Below, one piece after another: positions 50,269-59,772 of a DNA stretch of 64,000 nucleotides. A program made the translations under genes and the position numbers. Location of the stretch: positions 186,001 to 250,000 of the forward strand of contig JUEB01000011.1 of assembly GCA_000802095.1 (NCBI GenBank), written 5' to 3'. The notes under the pieces are model-generated. The model saw only the letters and a program-made list of their open reading frames with translations, searched no databases and had not been told where the DNA came from. The stretch's first letter is position 1. Every line of letters starts with the position of its first letter. This DNA is from Peptococcaceae bacterium BICA1-7. GTDB lineage: Bacteria; Bacillota; Desulfotomaculia; Desulfotomaculales; Desulfocucumaceae.

Positions 50269-51251
50269 ACCCCTTTCCTCAGTTCGGCAAGCCGCCGGTA
50301 CAGCTGTTCTTCCTCACTGGTCAGGTGGCTGGGAATATCTATCTTGATGCGCACATACTGGTCTCCCCGGGCCCCATCCCTGCCCGGCAGCCCCTTGCCC
50401 CGCAGGCGCAGGCGCTTCCCGGCCCCGGTTCCGGCGGGAATCTTAACCGACACCGGGCCGTCCAGTGTGGAGACATCGGCGTGATCGCCCAGCACGGCCT
50501 GATCGGGAGTGAGCACTATTTCGGTCTCCAGGTCGCTCCCCTGCACCTGGTATAGGGAGTGCGGCAGCAGCCTCACCTTCAGGAACAGGTCTCCGCCGGG
50601 GCCTCCGTTAAAACCCCCGCCCCCCTGCCCCTTAAGGCGTATACGGCTTCCTTCCCGCACCCCCGGCGGTATCTTTACAGTTATTGTTTTTAGCCCGCTG
50701 TTGAAGCCAGTTCCCCCGCAGCGGGCGCAGAAGGAATTGTTGTTTATCCCGTCGCCGCCGCAGGCCGGGCACACTTCCCGGGACGAAAGCTGCAGCGCCT
50801 TTTCACCACCCCGGTAGGCCTCTTCCAGGGTAATTTCCAGGTCGCTCTCAATATCCTGTCCCCGGGAAGGACCCCTCCGGGCCCCCCGGGGAGCTCCATT
50901 AAAGGATCCTCCCCCGAAAAACATCTCGAAAAAATCGCTAAAGCCGTTACCGGCCCCTCCTCCGGCATTATAGTTAAAGCCGCCGGCGCCGGGGGGTGGC
51001 CTGAAATTATCCCCGTCCCTCCAGTTAGCCCCCAGGCGGTCATACTTGGACCTTTTTTCAGGATCACTCAAAACCTCATAGGCCTCGTTTATCTGCTTGA
51101 ATTTTTCCTCAGAGGCGGCCTTTTCCTTATCGGTGTGCAGGTCCGGGTGCCACTTGCGGGCAAGCTTTCGATAGGCGGTCTTTATTTCCTTTTCGGTGGC
51201 GTTTTTCCCCACACCAAGAGTCTGGTAATAGTCCTGAAACTTCACTGCCAT
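50265..51251 (-). CDS. CbpA/DnaJ-type co-chaperone with half a zinc finger
   Basis: The 328-residue protein has a J-domain (1-70) with the essential HPD in [10 protein letters not shown] Gly/Phe-rich linker (75-130) and two C-terminal substrate-binding beta domains follow. Full DnaJ has four CxxCxGxG repeats and CbpA has none. This one has only two (VCPACGGDG and FCARCGGTG near 170-185), enough for a single zinc site. It stimulates DnaK ATP hydrolysis. Its start overlaps the grpE end. Confidence 0.9.
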   Translation of the reverse strand: MAVKFQDYYQTLGVGKNATEKEIKTAYRKLARKWHPDLHTDKEKAASEEKFKQINEAYEVLSDPEKRSKYDRLGANWRDGDNFRPPPGAGGFNYNAGGGAGNGFSDFFEMFFGGGSFNGAPRGARRGPSRGQDIESDLEITLEEAYRGGEKALQLSSREVCPACGGDGINNNSFCARCGGTGFNSGLKTITVKIPPGVREGSRIRLKGQGGGGFNGGPGGDLFLKVRLLPHSLYQVQGSDLETEIVLTPDQAVLGDHADVSTLDGPVSVKIPAGTGAGKRLRLRGKGLPGRDGARGDQYVRIKIDIPSHLTSEEEQLYRRLAELRKGV

Positions 51252-51727
51252 TTATTATTCACCTGCCCTTTGGCCACCCTGACGGTGGCCGGGCGCAGAA
51301 GCTCCCCGCCAAAGCGGTAGCCCCGGCGCAGCTCCTGGGCCACATGACCCGGAGGAAAAACTGTTCCCTCCACATAGCCGGCCCCCTCATGCTCCCGGGG
51401 ATTAAAGGGGAGCCCCACGCTTTCCACAGGCTCCAGCCCGTGCCGGGCCATAATGCCTGCAAATTCCCTGTGTACCAGCCCCAGTCCCCGGATCAAATTA
51501 TCATCCTTTACCTGTCCCAGGGCCAGCTCCAGACTATCCAGCACCGACAAAAGGTCGCCGGCCAGCACTTTTTTGCCCTGAAGAGACGCCTGGCCGGCGT
51601 CCCTTTCCATCCTTTTGCGAAAGTTTTCAAAATCTGCCAGAGTACGCAGATGGCGTTTTTTTTCATCTTCCAGCTCCCGGTGCAGGGTTTGGGAACAACC
51701 CTGCACCTCGTCCAGCTTCTTTTCCAT
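51242..51727 (-). CDS. grpE: GrpE nucleotide exchange factor
   Basis: The protein has 161 residues from ATG 51727 behind GGGGGAGG. The long N-terminal helix ([24 protein letters not shown]) and C-terminal beta part with [13 protein letters not shown] and [23 protein letters not shown] are typical. GrpE releases ADP from DnaK. It lies between dnaK and the dnaJ-like gene. Confidence 0.95.
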   Translation of the reverse strand: MEKKLDEVQGCSQTLHRELEDEKKRHLRTLADFENFRKRMERDAGQASLQGKKVLAGDLLSVLDSLELALGQVKDDNLIRGLGLVHREFAGIMARHGLEPVESVGLPFNPREHEGAGYVEGTVFPPGHVAQELRRGYRFGGELLRPATVRVAKGQVNNKWQ

Positions 51728-51747
51728 AATATCCTCCCCCAAGGGCT

Positions 51748-53673
51748 TTACCTCACCTCGTACTCGGCATCCACCACGTCGTCACCCCTGCCCCCATTGG
51801 GAGGAGCGCCCGGACTTCCGGCCCCGGCATGGCCGCAGGCGCCCCCTGAGCAACCTCCTGACGCCCCTTCGGCCTGCTGGTAGGCAGCCTGGGAAAGGCT
51901 GTAGGCCGCCTGCTGCAGGTCACTTTGCAGCGTGCGGATGCGGTCGATGGGAGCATTCTCCTTCAATGCCGCCCTGAGGTCGGCCACCAGCTGATCAATA
52001 CGGGCCTTTTCGTGATCCGGCACTTTATCCCCGAAGTCCCTAAGCTGCCTCTCCACCTGGTAGGCCAGGGAGTCAGCCTCATTGCGGGACTCAACCTCCT
52101 CTTTGCGCTGTTTGTCCTGGCTGGCATTAACCTCGGCGTCACGGACCATGCGGTCTATTTCACCCTTGTCCAGGCTGGTGGAACCGCTTATGGTAATGGT
52201 CTGCTCCTTACCTGAAGCTTTGTCCAGGGCGCTGACCTTCAATATTCCGTTGGCGTCAATGTCAAAGGTTACCTCAACCTGGGGAATTCCCCTGGGTGCC
52301 GCCGGTATCCCGTCCAGCTTGAACTGTCCCAGGGAGCGATTGTCCCTGGCCATTTCCCGCTCGCCCTGCAGCACGTGGATATCCACTGCCGGCTGGCTGT
52401 CCTCCGCGGTTGTGTACACCTGGCTCCTGCGCACCGGAATGGTGGTATTCCTTTCAATAAGCCTGGACATTACCCCACCCAGTGTTTCCACTCCCAGAGA
52501 GAGGGGTGTGACATCCAGCAGCAGCACATCCTTAACCTCCCCGGCCAGCACTCCACCCTGGATGGCCGCGCCAATGGCCACCACCTCGTCAGGGTTGACA
52601 CCCTGGTGGGGGTCCTTTCCGCCGGTAAGCTTGCGGACCAGGTCCTGCACTGCTGGAATACGGGTTGAGCCTCCCACCAGTATTACCTCATCAATATCCT
52701 TTTCGCTAAGTTTGGCGTCTGATATAGCCGCCAGCACCGGCCCCCGGCAGCGCTCCACCAGGTGCTGGGTGAGGTCGTTGAATTTTGCCCTGGTCAGCTT
52801 CATCTCCAGATGCTTGGGACCTGCGGCGTCGGCTGTGATAAAGGGCAGGCTGATCTGTGTCTCCATGGTGGTGGAAAGCTCCATTTTGGCCTTTTCAGCA
52901 GCCTCGGTAAGCCTCTGCAGAGCCTGTTTGTCACTGCGCAGGTCAATGCCATAGTCCTTTTTAAACTCCCCGGACATCCAGTCCACCACGGCCTTGTCGA
53001 AGTTGTCCCCGCCCAGATGAGTGTCCCCGTTGGTGGACTTGACCTCGAACACCCCGTCGCCCACCTCCAGTATGGAAACATCAAAGGTGCCTCCACCCAG
53101 GTCAAATACCAGTATAGTCTGATTGGACTTTTTGTCCAGCCCGTAAGACAGCGCTGCGGCTGTGGGCTCGTTGATTATACGGAGCACATTAAGGCCGGCT
53201 ATTTTACCGGCGTCCTTGGTGGCCTGCCTCTGGGCATCATTAAAATAAGCAGGCACTGTAATCACGGCATCGGTTATTTTTTCTCCCAGATACTTGGAGG
53301 CATCGTCCACCAGTTTGCGTAAAACCATGGCCGAAATCTCCTCCGGGGCGTATAGCTTGCCGTTTATATCAAACCTTACGGCATCGTTGGGGCCCGGCGC
53401 CACCTTATACGGAACCAGCTCCAACTCCTCGGCCACCTCGGAGTAGCGGCGGCCAATAAAGCGCTTCACCGAGTAAAGTGTGTTTTCAGGGTTTAATACC
53501 GACTGGCGTCTGGCCACCTGGCCCACCAGCCTCTCACCGTCTTTTTTAAAGGCCACCACCGAAGGAGTGGTGCGGGCCCCCTCGGAATTGATGACTACCA
53601 CCGGCTTTCCACCCTCCATCAGAGAAACCACGGAGTTGGTGGTGCCCAGATCTATACCTACAGTCTTAGCCAT
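51748..53673 (-). CDS. dnaK: DnaK (Hsp70) chaperone
   Basis: The protein has 641 residues from ATG 53673 behind GAGGAGGTTG; the longer frame is not supported by a ribosome site. The ATPase domain (1-380) has [28 protein letters not shown] and [10 protein letters not shown]. The linker [13 protein letters not shown] leads to the substrate domain. The lid ends in the Gly-rich tail with [15 protein letters not shown], which unusually includes cysteines. No hrcA is nearby, so this may be a second dnaK locus. Confidence 0.97.
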   Translation of the reverse strand: MAKTVGIDLGTTNSVVSLMEGGKPVVVINSEGARTTPSVVAFKKDGERLVGQVARRQSVLNPENTLYSVKRFIGRRYSEVAEELELVPYKVAPGPNDAVRFDINGKLYAPEEISAMVLRKLVDDASKYLGEKITDAVITVPAYFNDAQRQATKDAGKIAGLNVLRIINEPTAAALSYGLDKKSNQTILVFDLGGGTFDVSILEVGDGVFEVKSTNGDTHLGGDNFDKAVVDWMSGEFKKDYGIDLRSDKQALQRLTEAAEKAKMELSTTMETQISLPFITADAAGPKHLEMKLTRAKFNDLTQHLVERCRGPVLAAISDAKLSEKDIDEVILVGGSTRIPAVQDLVRKLTGGKDPHQGVNPDEVVAIGAAIQGGVLAGEVKDVLLLDVTPLSLGVETLGGVMSRLIERNTTIPVRRSQVYTTAEDSQPAVDIHVLQGEREMARDNRSLGQFKLDGIPAAPRGIPQVEVTFDIDANGILKVSALDKASGKEQTITISGSTSLDKGEIDRMVRDAEVNASQDKQRKEEVESRNEADSLAYQVERQLRDFGDKVPDHEKARIDQLVADLRAALKENAPIDRIRTLQSDLQQAAYSLSQAAYQQAEGASGGCSGGACGHAGAGSPGAPPNGGRGDDVVDAEYEVR

Positions 53674-53779
53674 TATTAACAACCTCCTCAAGGAATAAAA
53701 TCTTATGTTAACCAATATTATTATTCACGCCTTGCCACTGTATGCTTTCCCTTTGACCATCAGGTTAATTTACACCAAG

Positions 53780-53798
53780 ACTAAAGTGTGCCTTTAGT
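53780..53798. promoter_or_regulatory. Palindrome in the dnaK leader
   Basis: ACTAAAG and CTTTAGT pair perfectly across TGTGC about 110 bases before dnaK, in the transcribed leader. It is not the CIRCE or HAIR consensus. It is a candidate operator or leader stem. Confidence 0.4.
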
Positions 53799-53853
53799 TC
53801 TCATCTCCCTCCAGGAGTAGTAGTAGGGAACCCTTAACATTAGCTGACTTTAA

Positions 53854-53902
53854 CTTTGACCTTCTTTGACATTAATTTATTACAAACCCTTCCTCTTGTC
53901 AA
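53854..53902 (-). promoter_or_regulatory. dnaK operon promoter with downstream direct repeats
   Basis: On the minus strand TTGACA (53897-53902) and TAAATT (53874-53879) are 17 bases apart, a near-perfect vegetative promoter. Just downstream, GTCAAAG occurs twice ten bases apart (53864-53870, 53854-53860), with AAGTCA following. One helical turn spacing right at the start site suggests a repressor site. Confidence 0.65.
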
Positions 53903-53957
53903 TATAATATTTTCTATTTTTTTATTTACTGGTATTATCATATAGGGCCTGCAATCA

Positions 53958-55007
53958 TTGGCTCAGCAAGGAGTGATAACAATAATTAGCGTAGATCTGC
54001 GCAGCGACACCCTTACCCTGCCCTCCCTTAAAATGAGAGAGGCCATGTCCATGGCCCCGGTGGGAGACGATGTATATGGTGAGGACCCGACCATCAATAA
54101 ACTCCAGGAGGCAGCGGCGGCCCTGGTGGGAAAAGAGGCGGCACTGTTCAACCCCAGCGGCACCATGGGCAACCAACTGGCCTTGCTGTCCCATACCTCC
54201 CGGGGGGACGAGGCTATAGTGGATGAAGATGCCCATATATACTACTATGAGGTGGGAGCACCGGCAATGTGGGGCGGGATATCCATAAAGCCGGTCCGGG
54301 GACTGCTTTCCGGCGAGGGGCCGGAGGCCTTCCTGGAAGCACTGAGACCGGCGGACATACATTTTCCCTTAACCCGGCTCCTTTGTCTTGAAAACACTTT
54401 CAACCGGGGCGGGGGAACGGTAATGGCCCCGGAGACAATGACTAAAATATACTCATTGGCCAGGGAGCGATCAATCAATGTGCACCTGGACGGAGCCCGT
54501 ATTTTTAACGCGGCGGTAGCCCTGGACCGGGATGTCAGGGAGTTTACAGCCAGCTGCGACTCGGTAATGTTTTGCCTCTCCAAGGGACTGGGGGCGCCGG
54601 TGGGGTCCATGCTGGCAGGCAGCCGTGGATTTATCGAAAAGGCCCGGAAGTACCGGAAGGCCCTGGGCGGGGGGATGCGCCAGGCCGGTGTGCTGGCTGC
54701 TGCCGGGCTGGTGGCCCTGGATAACATAGCCCGGCTAAGGGAAGATCACCAAAATGCCCGGGTCCTGGCCGAAGGGATGGCGGCCCTGCCGGGAATAAGT
54801 GTTGACATGGACCGGGTGCACACCAATATTGTGGTGCTGAGGGCTCAGGGCCGTCTGTCCGCCGCTGAAATAGTAGCTCTGCTGGGTGAAAGAGGAATAA
54901 GGTGCGCCACCTTCGGGCCCGACCTTATCCGAATGGTCACTCATCTCAATATAAGCCCGGAAGATGTAGAATACACTATCAAAGCGGCCCGGGAGCTAAT
55001 CTCCTGA
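53958..55007 (+). CDS. Low-specificity L-threonine aldolase
   Basis: The 349-residue PLP enzyme of the beta-eliminating lyase family splits threonine or allo-threonine into glycine and acetaldehyde. DLRSDTLTLPS opens the domain, GDDVYGEDP follows, HLDGARIFNA binds the cofactor, and the PLP lysine is in FCLSKGLGAPVGS near residue 210. The best ribosome site, AAGGAG (53968-53973), stands inside this frame and points to ATA 53982 or ATT 53985 as start; TTG 53958 is the conventional choice given here. It is divergent from dnaK. Confidence 0.92.
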   Translation: MAQQGVITIISVDLRSDTLTLPSLKMREAMSMAPVGDDVYGEDPTINKLQEAAAALVGKEAALFNPSGTMGNQLALLSHTSRGDEAIVDEDAHIYYYEVGAPAMWGGISIKPVRGLLSGEGPEAFLEALRPADIHFPLTRLLCLENTFNRGGGTVMAPETMTKIYSLARERSINVHLDGARIFNAAVALDRDVREFTASCDSVMFCLSKGLGAPVGSMLAGSRGFIEKARKYRKALGGGMRQAGVLAAAGLVALDNIARLREDHQNARVLAEGMAALPGISVDMDRVHTNIVVLRAQGRLSAAEIVALLGERGIRCATFGPDLIRMVTHLNISPEDVEYTIKAARELIS

Positions 55008-55122
55008 TATGTACCTATACTGACAATGAATTCTGTCGGAATACAGAACTCAGAAGTCAGAATTCAAGCACCCGGGCCGCCTATAACGGCCACCAAGGAA
55101 GATGAAACTGGGGTTCTTTTTA

Positions 55123-55294
55123 AACCACAGAGCACACTTAAGGACACAGAGGTTTTTAAGCCCAGCTTGAATGTTTTAAATAGGTTTTATTAAAATAATA
55201 TTGGGCAAAAAAACTTTTATTAACTACATTGGATTTAGACCTGAGAGTAATGCCTGAGAGCAAATTCTCTGTGATCTCTGTGTCCTCTGTGGTT
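55123..55294. repeat. Inverted-repeat element (ACCACAGAG type)
   Basis: AACCACAGAG at 55123 and CTCTGTGGTT at 55285-55294 are perfect inverses. Each is followed inward by more CACAGAGG/CCTCTGTG words (GGACACAGAGG on the left, GTGTCC and CTGTGATCTCTG on the right). The 100 bases between are AT-rich and carry no gene. Such ACAGAG-rich inverted repeats occur as multicopy elements in many anaerobe genomes. It accounts for most of the gene-free stretch 55008-55365. Confidence 0.6.
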
Positions 55295-55365
55295 CATAAA
55301 AAAGACATTCATCACTTTCAGTATAGAATAATTATGTACTAAGGCAGTCTCTGCGGCCTTTATTC

Positions 55366-55581
55366 TCAAGAAGTGGGACTTTCCTCCAGGGAGATTATCT
55401 CCTTGGCCCTTTCCAGGTCGCTACTCCTGACCATGATCCTAATACCGGTTAACATCGGGGTGTAGAAAGCAGCCCTTTCGTCAAATACAAAGGACTCAAT
55501 GCCCTCGCTTTCCAAAAGGCCCTTCATCATGTGGGCCTCGGCGGCATTCAGAAGAACGGTCAGCAACACAAGTCTTTCCAC
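55366..55581 (-). CDS. DUF2007 putative signal-transducing protein
   Basis: The protein has 71 residues from a GTG four bases after the stop of the HD-GYP gene. The sequence VLLTVLLNAAEAHMMKGLLESEGIESFVFDE, then GIRIMVRSSDLERAKEII, is the DUF2007 domain, a PII-like small fold. It is translated in tandem with the GGDEF/HD-GYP protein and may modulate it. Confidence 0.85.
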   Translation of the reverse strand: MERLVLLTVLLNAAEAHMMKGLLESEGIESFVFDERAAFYTPMLTGIRIMVRSSDLERAKEIISLEESPTS

Positions 55582-55585
55582 AATA

Positions 55586-57439
55586 TCACTTCGCTTTTTG
55601 CTTTATATGATCTCCAGATAGCGGTTTATTATTGCTTCCACTGTTTCGAGACCTGAATGCCTCCAAAAAAAGCGGGATCAGGTTAGGATCCAGCTGGGTT
55701 CCGGAACATTTTTTAAGCTCTTTTACGGCGGCCTCGTGGGTCATGGCCCGGCGGTAGGGGCGGTCGCTGGTCATGGCGTCATAAGTGTCGGCAATGGACA
55801 AAATACGGCATTCCAGTGGAATCTGGTCTCCCTTTAACCCCATTGGATAGCCCTGGCCGTTCCACCATTCGTGGTGCTTCAAAATCCAGTCCGAAATAGG
55901 CGCAAGTTCCGGGGCCGACTGGGCGATGCGATAGCCAATCTCACTGTGCCGCTTCATTTCGCCATACTCCTCCAGGGTAAGGGGACCAGGCTTAAACAGT
56001 ATCCTGTCTGGTATCCCCACCTTGCCTATGTCATGAAAGCGGGCCAGCAGCCGCAGGTCTGTTATGGCGCTGTGAGGCAGACCGGCTGTTTTGCCCAGAC
56101 TGGCCACCAGGTCCTGCAGGCGGTCTGCATGGCCCTCGGTAATAAAGTCTCTGGCCTCCAGCGCCTTGGTCAGCGCCTGGACAATTGAGCTTCGGGCGCT
56201 CTGGCTGCGGTGAAGTTTCTCCCTGTACATATTATTATCGGCTTCCCTGAATAATTCGGCCAGACTGGCCGGTTCATCCCTGGTGGCGATCCCCACAGAC
56301 AGGCTTAGCGGGTAGCGGGGTCCACTACCGTTATAGCCGTCTACTGCTGCCAGTATCCTCCGGCAGGCCTCTTTTACTATACTGCTGTCACCCCCGGGCA
56401 GAAGTACGGCAAATTCGCCTCCCCCTACCCTGGAAACTATTTCTCCACTCTGGAAAGAATCCTTAATTATAGTGGAGACAGTAACCAGCAATGCATCCCC
56501 GGCATAATTGCCCAGAGCGTCGTTGACAAACTTCAGCCCGTCAACGTCGCAGAGTATTATGCTGATGGGATACGGTCCGATATACTGCAGCCTGGTCATC
56601 TCTTCCTCAAAATATGCCCGGTTATACAGGCCGGTAAGAGAGTCATGCCAGCTCAGATACATCAGTTTCTCCTCCGCCTGCTTTCTCCCGGATATATCCG
56701 TATATATAATATATGCCCCGACATTCTTGCCTTTAACTGCAATGGGAACACCCTGCAAGGCAACGTCAACCTTAATACCGTTCCTGCCCTGCCTGACAGT
56801 ATCAAATTTGATGGCCTGCCCCCCCAGAACCCTCTCTAAAAAAGAGTCCTCCTCTTCAATAAGACTTTCAGGCACAATAAAGCTCTGAGCCGGAAAGCCC
56901 TTTATATCAGCGATACTATATTGAAATATATTTTCAAATACCCTATTGACCCTTATAAAGGCCCCACTGCCATCCACTATAGCTATGGCATCTGGTGAGT
57001 TCTCAAAAAGCTGCTGAAAGTACACCTTTTGGAGGGTGCATTCCTCCTCCAGGGAAGTAATTTCCTTTTTTAGTTTTGCAACTCTGTCGCCAGCCCAAAT
57101 ATTTTTGGACTTAATTCCTTTTTTGCGGACTCTGTCAGTAATATCAAGGGCACTCACAAGTATAGCAGGACCACCGGGGTATTCAACCAGAGAAAAGCTC
57201 ACCTTGACTTTTTTTATACTCCCATCCAGGCACACAACTCTTAACCAGCTGTAGAATTCCTCTCCTGCGGCAGGTAAAAAAGATATTTCTTTTTTCACCC
57301 TATCCAGGTCCTCTGTATAGATAAAATCATAGAAATTCCCGCCGGTAATCTCATTGGCGGAGCAGCCTATAAGGCCGGCCATTTCCGGATTAACCAGTAA
57401 AGAAATATTTCCTTGCGCTATAGTAGCCCCACTGATCAT
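55586..57439 (-). CDS. PAS GGDEF/HD-GYP protein with a degenerate GGDEF
   Basis: The protein has 617 residues: two PAS domains (about 15-110 and 135-255), a GGDEF domain (260-415) and an HD-GYP domain (425-600). The signature reads RVGGGEF instead of GG[DE]EF, so cyclase activity is probably lost. The phosphodiesterase part is intact (FHDIGKVG, HHEWWNGQGYP, YDAM). It is similar to the protein at 40107 across both catalytic domains. Expected role is c-di-GMP hydrolysis, possibly with GTP sensing by the dead GGDEF. A DUF2007 gene follows. Confidence 0.92.
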   Translation of the reverse strand: MISGATIAQGNISLLVNPEMAGLIGCSANEITGGNFYDFIYTEDLDRVKKEISFLPAAGEEFYSWLRVVCLDGSIKKVKVSFSLVEYPGGPAILVSALDITDRVRKKGIKSKNIWAGDRVAKLKKEITSLEEECTLQKVYFQQLFENSPDAIAIVDGSGAFIRVNRVFENIFQYSIADIKGFPAQSFIVPESLIEEEDSFLERVLGGQAIKFDTVRQGRNGIKVDVALQGVPIAVKGKNVGAYIIYTDISGRKQAEEKLMYLSWHDSLTGLYNRAYFEEEMTRLQYIGPYPISIILCDVDGLKFVNDALGNYAGDALLVTVSTIIKDSFQSGEIVSRVGGGEFAVLLPGGDSSIVKEACRRILAAVDGYNGSGPRYPLSLSVGIATRDEPASLAELFREADNNMYREKLHRSQSARSSIVQALTKALEARDFITEGHADRLQDLVASLGKTAGLPHSAITDLRLLARFHDIGKVGIPDRILFKPGPLTLEEYGEMKRHSEIGYRIAQSAPELAPISDWILKHHEWWNGQGYPMGLKGDQIPLECRILSIADTYDAMTSDRPYRRAMTHEAAVKELKKCSGTQLDPNLIPLFLEAFRSRNSGSNNKPLSGDHIKQKAK

Positions 57440-57732
57440 AGTCAGCCCTCGCTTTTAAACACAGCCCAGGATATCTACTTTTGCAAAAATGTGAAAAGAT
57501 TATTGTTATTTTAAAACCGCACCCGCATGCACTAGTTTCAGTATAAGATACTACAAAAATTAACATAGCTCAATGGTTTTGTATCGAAAGCCGTAAAACC
57601 AGTATCAAAAGGCCTGATTTCATGTCTAAAAAAGTATTCAATATTTAAGCCGTTAGAAAATTTAGCGAATATTTACCATTAATTTTTTATTAAAGCAGGG
57701 TTAAGCTAATAAAAAAGGGGGAGGATTGCAAG

Positions 57733-57876
57733 GTGTTCTCAAAAGATGTCAGCAGAACCGATATGGCGCTACTCACAATTGTATCAGCGGCACTAACCAT
57801 CCCTTTTATTTTCTATGCCAAAGACATAGCAGACTCACTCCGTTTTATAGCAGAGAAAAAGGCTCCTCTGCAGTAG
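57733..57876 (+). CDS. Single-helix membrane micropeptide
   Basis: The protein has 47 residues from GTG 57733, 9 bases after GGGGGAGG. A polar start (MFSKDVSRTD) leads to one membrane helix (LLTIVSAALTIPFIFYA) and a charged tail (AEKKAPLQ). I do not recognise the family. It stands alone behind 290 bases of AT-rich DNA. Confidence 0.6.
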   Translation: MFSKDVSRTDMALLTIVSAALTIPFIFYAKDIADSLRFIAEKKAPLQ

Positions 57877-57892
57877 CCCGGCCCAATGGAAA

Positions 57893-57924
57893 GCAGCACA
57901 GCCACCCTTAGGCGGCTGTGCTGC
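57893..57924. terminator. Hairpin between micropeptide and tautomerase genes
   Basis: GCAGCACAGCC and GGCTGTGCTGC pair perfectly over a 10-base loop between two convergent genes. The T-run lies before the stem on the minus strand rather than after it, so termination strength is uncertain. Confidence 0.5.
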
Positions 57925-57953
57925 AAAAAAACTAAAACCCCGGATAAAGCTCA

Positions 57954-58142
57954 TCACTTTTGGGTTTCGGCCAAAAGTTTTGTCCCTACCCCGACATCTT
58001 CAGGACTGTTTTCCTTGATCAGAGTAATAAATTTTTCCGGTGAAAGGTTTGTAACACGGGCCGCTGCGGAGGCGAATTCATTCACCAGCTGCTCCTTTTG
58101 CTCTCTGGTCAGCCTGGGTCCTTCAAAAATAATTACCGGCAT
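57954..58142 (-). CDS. 4-oxalocrotonate tautomerase-family protein
   Basis: The protein has 62 residues, the usual length. The catalytic Pro1 is exposed after Met removal (MPVIIFEG), and the REQKEQLVNEFASAAARVTNLSPEKFITLIKEN helix-strand pattern is typical. Such hexameric enzymes isomerise enol acids from aromatic ring cleavage or dehalogenate. The usual second arginines are shifted, so the substrate is unclear. Confidence 0.87.
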   Translation of the reverse strand: MPVIIFEGPRLTREQKEQLVNEFASAAARVTNLSPEKFITLIKENSPEDVGVGTKLLAETQK

Positions 58143-58251
58143 ATCTGTACCCCCTTCTTTATATATTTATGATAACTCAAAAAACAACTGATAATTAAGC
58201 TACTTCACCGCCCGCAATGGATTATGTAAACTTGTAAACGGAAAAATTGTT

Positions 58252-58707
58252 TTATCTTTGCATTAGTATATTTGCTGAGGAATAAAATCCATACCTGCTG
58301 TAAAATGAAAAAACTTCCTCATTCCCCACCGCCACAGTCACTGTTTTGGAAAGAACGCCGCTGCCGTCCATCCATCTCAGCATCCTTTCAACAAGACATC
58401 CGCCTATTCCCGCGTTACGGTACCCCGGCTCAACATACAAAGAATCTATATCACCCGCCTTATCCCCAACTATGGAACCAATACAATAACCAACATATGT
58501 GTTCCCTTCCTCCACGGCCAAATCCACCCTGACCATACCGGCTTCAGCCTTTTTCAGCAAAATTGATTTCCTTTCCGCAAAAATCAATTTTTCATACCTA
58601 TCCTTAAAATATAGTGAACGGCTTTTGTGAATAAGGTTCAGTTTCTCCCACATAGGCTTTAAAAGGTCCAACAGCTCTTCATTTCCCTCAATATAACCTA
58701 TTTTCAT
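58252..58707 (-). CDS. GNAT acetyltransferase
   Basis: The protein has 151 residues from ATG 58707 behind GGGGGTGT. Strand IDSLYVEP is followed by the acetyl-CoA loop GYRNAGIGGCLVERML near residue 95, and VAVGNEEVFSFYSRYGF is the late GNAT motif. The substrate is unknown. Confidence 0.87.
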   Translation of the reverse strand: MKIGYIEGNEELLDLLKPMWEKLNLIHKSRSLYFKDRYEKLIFAERKSILLKKAEAGMVRVDLAVEEGNTYVGYCIGSIVGDKAGDIDSLYVEPGYRNAGIGGCLVERMLRWMDGSGVLSKTVTVAVGNEEVFSFYSRYGFYSSANILMQR

Positions 58708-58791
58708 TGTAACACCCCCGCATATGCAAATCACTCTATATTCACGCATTATATAGAGCCGGTTTAGGTGCTGTCAACTCCTAATGCACCA

Positions 58792-58815
58792 GAAAGCCCG
58801 GATAAACCGGGCTTT
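58792..58815 (-). terminator. Terminator of the SleB-like gene
   Basis: AAAGCCCGG and CCGGGCTTT pair over ATAAA, just after the minus-strand stop at 58821, with T-rich sequence after the stem. Confidence 0.75.
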
Positions 58816-58820
58816 TAAGG

Positions 58821-59516
58821 CTACCTGGCAAAAACATGCCGACCTATCTGCATGGTAACAGGCCTTTGCCACACCCATCTGCTGGTAGCCTTGGCAGGGT
58901 TCCAGTAGTAGAGCGCCCCGCTGGTGGGGTCGTTGCCCTCCAGTGCCAGATCTGCGGCCTTCAGGGCCTCTGGTGTCAGGGGACGATTGTACTGGCCGTT
59001 GGCGACCGCCTCAAAGGCCAGGGGCTGATAGACCACCTGGCTAATGTCAGGGGGAAAATCCTTACTCTCAGTTCTGTTTAATATTACCGCCCCCACAGCA
59101 ACCTTGCCCTTCATCGGCTCATCCGCAGCCTCACCCTCTATTACCCTGGCCATTAGATAGCGGTCACCATGACTGACCCCTCCCCTGGATGCAGTGACAC
59201 CAGCTTCCGGACGAAATCTCTGACTGTATGGGGAGGTGCTTTCCTTTACCTCACCGTCATTTTTATCATTAAACAGCGCAATTTGGTCTGGAGATTTATC
59301 CGGCGCCCTTTTAACCAATAATGACAGGCCGGAAAAGGCTGTACCAGCCGCAATAGCCAGTACAAGTGCAGCATGAACCGGTTTTTTCCTGCTTAATAGA
59401 AGTATTCTATTAAGATCCACTGGTTTATTATTTGACAGTATTTTTTTTATTCGGTTATATAATTTACTGAGATTATTATTTATTTCTGTCCACACATATT
59501 TTATATTCTTTTTCAT
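58821..59516 (-). CDS. SleB-type cell wall hydrolase
   Basis: The protein has 231 residues from ATG 59516 behind AAAGGAGTGAT. A positively charged start and one membrane helix (residues 47-70) are followed by the catalytic domain in the last 110 residues: RVIEGEAADEPMKGKVAVGAVILNR with the catalytic Glu, and SGALYYWNPAKATSRWVW. This is the Hydrolase_2/SleB domain of spore-cortex lytic transglycosylases. It lacks a separate peptidoglycan-binding repeat. It is presumably anchored and acts in germination or sporulation. Confidence 0.9.
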   Translation of the reverse strand: MKKNIKYVWTEINNNLSKLYNRIKKILSNNKPVDLNRILLLSRKKPVHAALVLAIAAGTAFSGLSLLVKRAPDKSPDQIALFNDKNDGEVKESTSPYSQRFRPEAGVTASRGGVSHGDRYLMARVIEGEAADEPMKGKVAVGAVILNRTESKDFPPDISQVVYQPLAFEAVANGQYNRPLTPEALKAADLALEGNDPTSGALYYWNPAKATSRWVWQRPVTMQIGRHVFAR

Positions 59517-59772
59517 TATTATCACTCCTTTATAGTTCAATTCAGTCAGCTATGGTAGTATAACTAAAAACAATATCATTTTCAACGGTAATTAGTGGAT
59601 ACTCTCTCAATAGTGGTGATGCCAGAGGTCTAGGTAAATTAGAAAACCAATCTTCTATTATGTAAATAGACTGACCAATTAAAATAAGCATTATATAAAC
59701 GTATATGGAGTACCATCAACAACCATAATAATTCCGAAGGAAAAGTATAAACATACATCAGGTGATGAGATT

